Below are positions 12,861-16,350 of a stretch of 16,350 nt of DNA, piece by piece. The notes below the pieces were generated by a model that saw only the letters and a list, made by a program, of their open reading frames with translations, was not told the DNA's origin and made no database searches. Origin of the DNA: an uncultured Clostridium sp. GTDB lineage: Bacteria; Bacillota; Clostridia; Lachnospirales; Lachnospiraceae. The stretch is from assembly GCA_958442925.1 (NCBI GenBank), contig CAUCIO010000035.1, positions 1 to 16,350 of the forward strand, in the 5' to 3' direction. The position numbers and the translations under genes were made by a program. The first letter of the stretch is position 1; each line of letters begins with the position of its first letter.

Positions 12861-14731
12861 AAGAAGAACTGAAAAAGCTTCCGGCTCAGCCGGGAGTCTA
12901 CATTATGCACGATGAGAAGGATGAGATCATTTATGTGGGAAAGGCAGTCAGTCTGAAAAACAGGGTTCGGCAGTATTTTCAGAGCAGCAGAAACAAGACG
13001 GCCAAGATAGAGAAAATGGTTTCCCATATTGCCAGATTTGAGTATATTATCACAGACTCGGAGCTGGAGGCGCTGGTGCTGGAGTGCAATCTGATTAAGG
13101 AATACCGTCCCCGCTATAATACTATGCTGAAGGATGATAAAACTTATCCCTATATCAAGGTAACGGTGTCAGAGGAATATCCCAGAATCCTGTTTTCCAG
13201 AACCATGAAAAAGGATAAAAACAAGTATTTCGGCCCGTTTACCAGCGCCGGGGCGGTGAAGGATACGATTGATCTGCTGCATCGGATTTACCGAATCAGA
13301 ACCTGTACCAGGAATCTTCCGCGGGATATAGGAAAGGACAGGCCCTGCCTGTACTATCACATCAGGCAGTGCGATGCCCCTTGCCAGGGGTATATTTCAA
13401 AAGAGGATTATCAGAAGCAGATACAGGGTGTTCTGGATTTTCTGGGAGGAAAATATGCGCCTGTAACGAAGTTTCTGACTGATAAAATGTATGCGGCCTC
13501 TGAACAGATGGAGTTCGAGAAGGCGGCGGAATACCGTGATCTGATTAAAAGCGTGAATCAGATAGCCCAGAAGCAGAAAATAACAAGCCAGAGTATGGAC
13601 GACAGGGATATTATCGCCATGGCGAGAGATGAAAGAGACGTGGTGGTTCAGGTTTTCTTTGTCCGGGATGGAAGGCTCATCGGCCGGGAGCATTTTCATG
13701 TGGAGGCGGGAACCGCAGAATCTCCCGGCCAGATTTTAAACGGATTTGTGAAGCAGTTTTATGCAGGGACGCCTTTTATCCCTCATGAGATATGGTGCCA
13801 GGAGGAACTGGAGGATGCGGAGCTGATCAGCCGTTTCCTCAGCGAGAGGAGAGGACAGAAGGTGAAAATCCTGGTTCCCAGAAAGGGAGAGAAGGAGCGG
13901 TTAGTGGAGCTGGCAAAGAAAAATGCCAGAATGGTTCTTGACCAGGATAAAGAAAAAATCAAGAGGGAGGAGCTTAGGACCACAGGAGCCATGAACCAGA
14001 TTGGAAGCCTGATTGGGCTTTCCAAGGTAAAGCGGATTGAAGCCTACGATATCTCCAATATCAGCGGCTTCGAGTCAGTAGGATCCATGATTGTCTATGA
14101 GGACGGCAGGCCTAAGAGGAATGACTACAGGAAATTCCGGATTAAAACAGTGCAGGGCCCGGATGACTATGCTTCCATGCGGGAAGTACTGACAAGACGG
14201 TTTTTCCATGGCCTGACAGAGCGGGAGGAGCTGGCCGCTGAAGGCGGGCAGCTGGATATGGGAAGTTTTACAAGATTTCCGGATTTGATTATGATGGACG
14301 GAGGAAGAGGACAGGTAAATATTGCCCTGGAGGTTCTTCAGAAGCTCCGGATATCGATTCCTGTCTGCGGAATGGTGAAGGATGACAATCATCGAACCAG
14401 GGGACTTTATTATAGAAATGAGGAGATTCCCATTGACCGTCATTCAGAGGGATTTAAGCTGATCACAAGAATTCAGGACGAAGCCCATCGATTTGCCATT
14501 GAATATCACAGAAGCCTGCGGGGAAAGGAACAGGTGCGTTCTGTGCTGGATGAAATCAAGGGTATCGGCCCTGCCAGGAGAAAGGCGCTGATGCGGTATT
14601 TTAAGACAATAGAAGCTGTCAGGGACGCCCAGGTGGAGGAGCTTTCAGCTGTGCCTCAGATGAATCAGGCGGCAGCAGAAGCAGTATATCATTTCTTTCA
14701 CGCAAAGAGTGACAAACAGGCTGAAAAATGA
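12848..14731 (+). CDS. uvrC: UvrABC system protein C (dual-incision endonuclease)
   Basis: UvrC makes both cuts around a lesion once UvrB has verified it. The GIY-YIG domain for the 3' cut is at the start (GVYIMHD...IIYVGKA, 16-33). Four cysteines C153, C167, C175 and C179 fit the iron-sulfur cluster described for UvrC. The UVR motif that binds UvrB is at about 205-240 (MEFEKAAEYRDLI). The RNase H-like domain for the 5' cut has D401 (YDIS), D484 (MMDGG) and H547 (DEAHRFA), and a helix-hairpin-helix pair closes the protein (IKGIGPARRKALMRYF, 570-585). At 627 residues it is complete. ATG 12848 has AAGGA (12834-12838) 9 nt upstream and overlaps the DUF1653 gene by 13 nt. hprK begins 55 nt after the stop. 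Confidence 0.97.
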   Translation: MFHIEEELKKLPAQPGVYIMHDEKDEIIYVGKAVSLKNRVRQYFQSSRNKTAKIEKMVSHIARFEYIITDSELEALVLECNLIKEYRPRYNTMLKDDKTYPYIKVTVSEEYPRILFSRTMKKDKNKYFGPFTSAGAVKDTIDLLHRIYRIRTCTRNLPRDIGKDRPCLYYHIRQCDAPCQGYISKEDYQKQIQGVLDFLGGKYAPVTKFLTDKMYAASEQMEFEKAAEYRDLIKSVNQIAQKQKITSQSMDDRDIIAMARDERDVVVQVFFVRDGRLIGREHFHVEAGTAESPGQILNGFVKQFYAGTPFIPHEIWCQEELEDAELISRFLSERRGQKVKILVPRKGEKERLVELAKKNARMVLDQDKEKIKREELRTTGAMNQIGSLIGLSKVKRIEAYDISNISGFESVGSMIVYEDGRPKRNDYRKFRIKTVQGPDDYASMREVLTRRFFHGLTEREELAAEGGQLDMGSFTRFPDLIMMDGGRGQVNIALEVLQKLRISIPVCGMVKDDNHRTRGLYYRNEEIPIDRHSEGFKLITRIQDEAHRFAIEYHRSLRGKEQVRSVLDEIKGIGPARRKALMRYFKTIEAVRDAQVEELSAVPQMNQAAAEAVYHFFHAKSDKQAEK

Positions 14732-14786
14732 TAGAGTAAGCGTAGGACAAGACGTGCAGAGTAAGGACCGCGAAAGGAGAAACGCC

Positions 14787-15716
14787 ATGTATGGAGTAAC
14801 AATTAAAGAATTAATTAAAAAAATGGATTTGAAAAATATGACGCCGGAGCTGGATACAGACAAAACAGTGCTGGTTCATCCGGATGTAAACCGCCCGGCC
14901 CTTCAGCTGACAGGTTTTTTTGATCATTTTGACAAGGAAAGAGTGCAGGTGATCGGATATGTGGAGCAGGCCTACTTAAATACCCTGACTCCGGATCGGA
15001 GACGCTATGTTTATGACAAGCTGATTTCCAGCAAAATTCCCTGCCTTCTTTACAGCCGGGGGATGATGCCGGACGAGTGCGTGCTGGAGCTGTGCAATTA
15101 TTACGGCGTTCCCTGTATGGTTTCCAAGAAGACGACTTCAGATCTGATGGCAGAGGTGATTCGGTGGCTGAATGTAAAGCTGGCTCCCATGATCAGCATC
15201 CATGGAGTGCTGGTGGACGTATTTGGCGAGGGCGTGCTGATTATGGGGGAAAGCGGCATCGGAAAGAGCGAGGCGGCGCTGGAGCTGATTAAAAGAGGCC
15301 ACCGCCTTGTCAGCGACGATGTAGTAGAGATTAAACGTGTCAGCGATGAGACTCTGATTGGCTCAGCTCCTGATATTACCCGCCATTTTATCGAGCTTCG
15401 CGGCATTGGGATTATTGACGTAAAGACTCTGTTCGGCGTGGAGAGTGTGAAGGATACCCAGTCCATTGATATGGTGATCAAACTGGAGGAATGGGATAAG
15501 GACAAGGAATATGACCGTCTGGGTATGGAGGATCAGTATACAGAATTTTTGGGAAATAAGGTAGTCTGCCACTCTATTCCTATCCGACCAGGACGAAATC
15601 TGGCGGTAATCGTAGAATCTGCAGCTGTGAATTACAGACAGAAAAAAATGGGCTATAATGCAGCCAGAGAGCTGTACAACCGGGTTCAGGCTAACCTGGC
15701 TGCAAAAAATGACTAG
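14787..15716 (+). CDS. hprK: HPr kinase/phosphorylase
   Basis: HprK phosphorylates HPr on Ser46 when glycolytic intermediates are high and removes the phosphate when they are low, setting carbon catabolite repression through CcpA. The 309 residues match the family length (~310). Visible are the N-terminal domain (1-125), the active-site region SIHGVLVDVFGEG (137-149), Walker A GESGIGKS (154-161), SDD (177-179) in LVSDDVVEIKR, the HprK signature ELRGIGIIDV (203-212) and RPGRN (268-271) with a helical C terminus. The same frame is open from 14709, but those 26 residues are unlike the family and overlap the end of uvrC; ATG 14787 has AAGGAG (14774-14779) 7 nt upstream. murB follows after 22 nt. 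No cre-type site was noticed. Confidence 0.97.
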   Translation: MYGVTIKELIKKMDLKNMTPELDTDKTVLVHPDVNRPALQLTGFFDHFDKERVQVIGYVEQAYLNTLTPDRRRYVYDKLISSKIPCLLYSRGMMPDECVLELCNYYGVPCMVSKKTTSDLMAEVIRWLNVKLAPMISIHGVLVDVFGEGVLIMGESGIGKSEAALELIKRGHRLVSDDVVEIKRVSDETLIGSAPDITRHFIELRGIGIIDVKTLFGVESVKDTQSIDMVIKLEEWDKDKEYDRLGMEDQYTEFLGNKVVCHSIPIRPGRNLAVIVESAAVNYRQKKMGYNAARELYNRVQANLAAKND

Positions 15717-15738
15717 AACTTCAGAGAGGAATCTGCGT

Positions 15739-16350
15739 ATGGATGAGTTTTACAGAGCGCTGTGCAGGGCCGCAGGAGAGGAACAGATAAGAAAACAGGA
15801 ATCTATGGCTTTTCACACCACCTTCCGAACGGGAGGGCCGGCCGCCTTTTTTGCGGCGGTGAGGACGGAGGAGGAGCTTGGAAAAGTGCTGCGTGTCTGC
15901 CGGGAATACCAGATTCCCTGCTATATGCTGGGCAACGGAAGCAATCTGCTGGTGGGAAGCGGAGGCTTTCCGGGGGTAATGATCAGTCTGGAGGGAGAAT
16001 TTAAGGAGTGGAAGATACTCCGGGAGGAAGAAAATGGCTATGTGCTTTTGAAAGCCGGAGCAGGTCTTCTGCTTTCTAAAATCGGCCGGGCAGCTTTAGA
16101 GGAAGGACTGACAGGTTTTGAATTCGCCTCCGGCATTCCAGGAACCCTGGGCGGCGCGGCAGTGATGAATGCCGGAGCTTATGGCGGTGAAATGAAGGAT
16201 ATTCTCGTCTCGGTTCTGGTGATGACTCGGGACGGAGAAGTGAGAGAACTGCCAGCCGGAGATCTTAAACTGTCCTATCGTCACAGCTGCATCCCTGAGA
16301 AGGGATATACAGTTTTATCAGCCGTGATAGGGCTTAAAAAGGGAAATCCA
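15739..16350 (+). CDS. murB: UDP-N-acetylenolpyruvoylglucosamine reductase, 3' end beyond the window
   Basis: MurB is the FAD-dependent enzyme that reduces UDP-GlcNAc-enolpyruvate to UDP-MurNAc, the second committed step of peptidoglycan synthesis, in the cytoplasm. The first 204 residues (of about 300) are present and the frame is still open at the last base. FAD-binding marks are FHTTFRTGGPA (25-35), LGNGSNLLVGSGGF (64-77) and GFEFASGIPGTLGGAAVMNAGAYGGE, seen as FASGIPGTLGGA (129-140) and MNAGAYGGE (143-151). LSYRHS (178-183) carries the conserved active-site arginine. The catalytic serine and the C-terminal acid lie in the missing part. ATG 15739 has AGAGG (15725-15729) 9 nt upstream, and the 22-nt gap to hprK indicates the same mRNA. 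In many Clostridia rapZ and whiA follow; that cannot be tested here. Confidence 0.95.
   Translation, partial: MDEFYRALCRAAGEEQIRKQESMAFHTTFRTGGPAAFFAAVRTEEELGKVLRVCREYQIPCYMLGNGSNLLVGSGGFPGVMISLEGEFKEWKILREEENGYVLLKAGAGLLLSKIGRAALEEGLTGFEFASGIPGTLGGAAVMNAGAYGGEMKDILVSVLVMTRDGEVRELPAGDLKLSYRHSCIPEKGYTVLSAVIGLKKGNP

Noticed and set aside
14709..14786. 26-residue N-terminal extension of HprK
   Set aside because: It overlaps uvrC, is unlike HprK, and the ATG at 14787 has AAGGAG at the ideal distance.

Overview
The window looks like chromosomal DNA from a low-to-mid GC Firmicute of the class Clostridia, most likely a Lachnospiraceae-type gut anaerobe. The evidence is the uvrC-hprK-murB gene order (HprK with a Walker A motif is a Gram-positive carbon-control marker), a DUF5688 protein of the kind common in Lachnospiraceae, a DUF1846 protein, a split ThrE exporter pair, strong AGGAGG ribosome binding sites and sigma-A-like promoters. 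No phage, transposon, CRISPR, rRNA or tRNA gene is visible. The region is mostly housekeeping, with one real puzzle between 6276 and 6862.

Layout. 2-3949 (+): the 3' nine-tenths of uvrB runs almost without a gap into feoA and feoB (ferrous iron uptake). 4035-5236 (+): a two-gene ThrE-type exporter with its own near-consensus promoter. 5196-6164 (-): a lone DUF5688 gene whose 3' end overlaps the exporter by 41 nt. 6165-6862: AT-rich, purine-rich spacer with a strong minus promoter for DUF5688 and a perfect-consensus plus promoter (TTGACA, 17 nt, TATAAT). The plus promoter faces about 400 nt without a convincing gene, ending at a perfect 16-bp hairpin; this is my best candidate for an undescribed RNA. 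6863-7816 (-): a PflA-like radical SAM protein. 7967-8188 (-): a 73-residue hypothetical starting at TTG. 8388-10385 (+): ftsH. 10399-10446: a strong bidirectional terminator shared by ftsH and the convergent DUF1846 gene (10462-11943, -). 12165-16350 (+): a DUF1653 protein, uvrC, hprK and murB (cut by the window edge), tightly spaced and probably one operon, preceded by a perfect 26-nt palindrome that touches the promoter -10.

How the genes work together. UvrB and UvrC are two of the three nucleotide excision repair proteins but lie about 11 kb apart here with no uvrA between them. HprK (carbon catabolite control through HPr Ser46) and MurB (peptidoglycan precursor synthesis) follow uvrC in an order that is common in Clostridia. 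FtsH is the membrane AAA+ protease. The exporter pair, FeoAB and FtsH are all membrane systems with no obvious functional link. Several genes need starts other than the longest possible one: DUF5688 at 6164, the small protein at 8188 (TTG), hprK at 14787 and the second exporter gene at 4811; the reasons are given in each entry.
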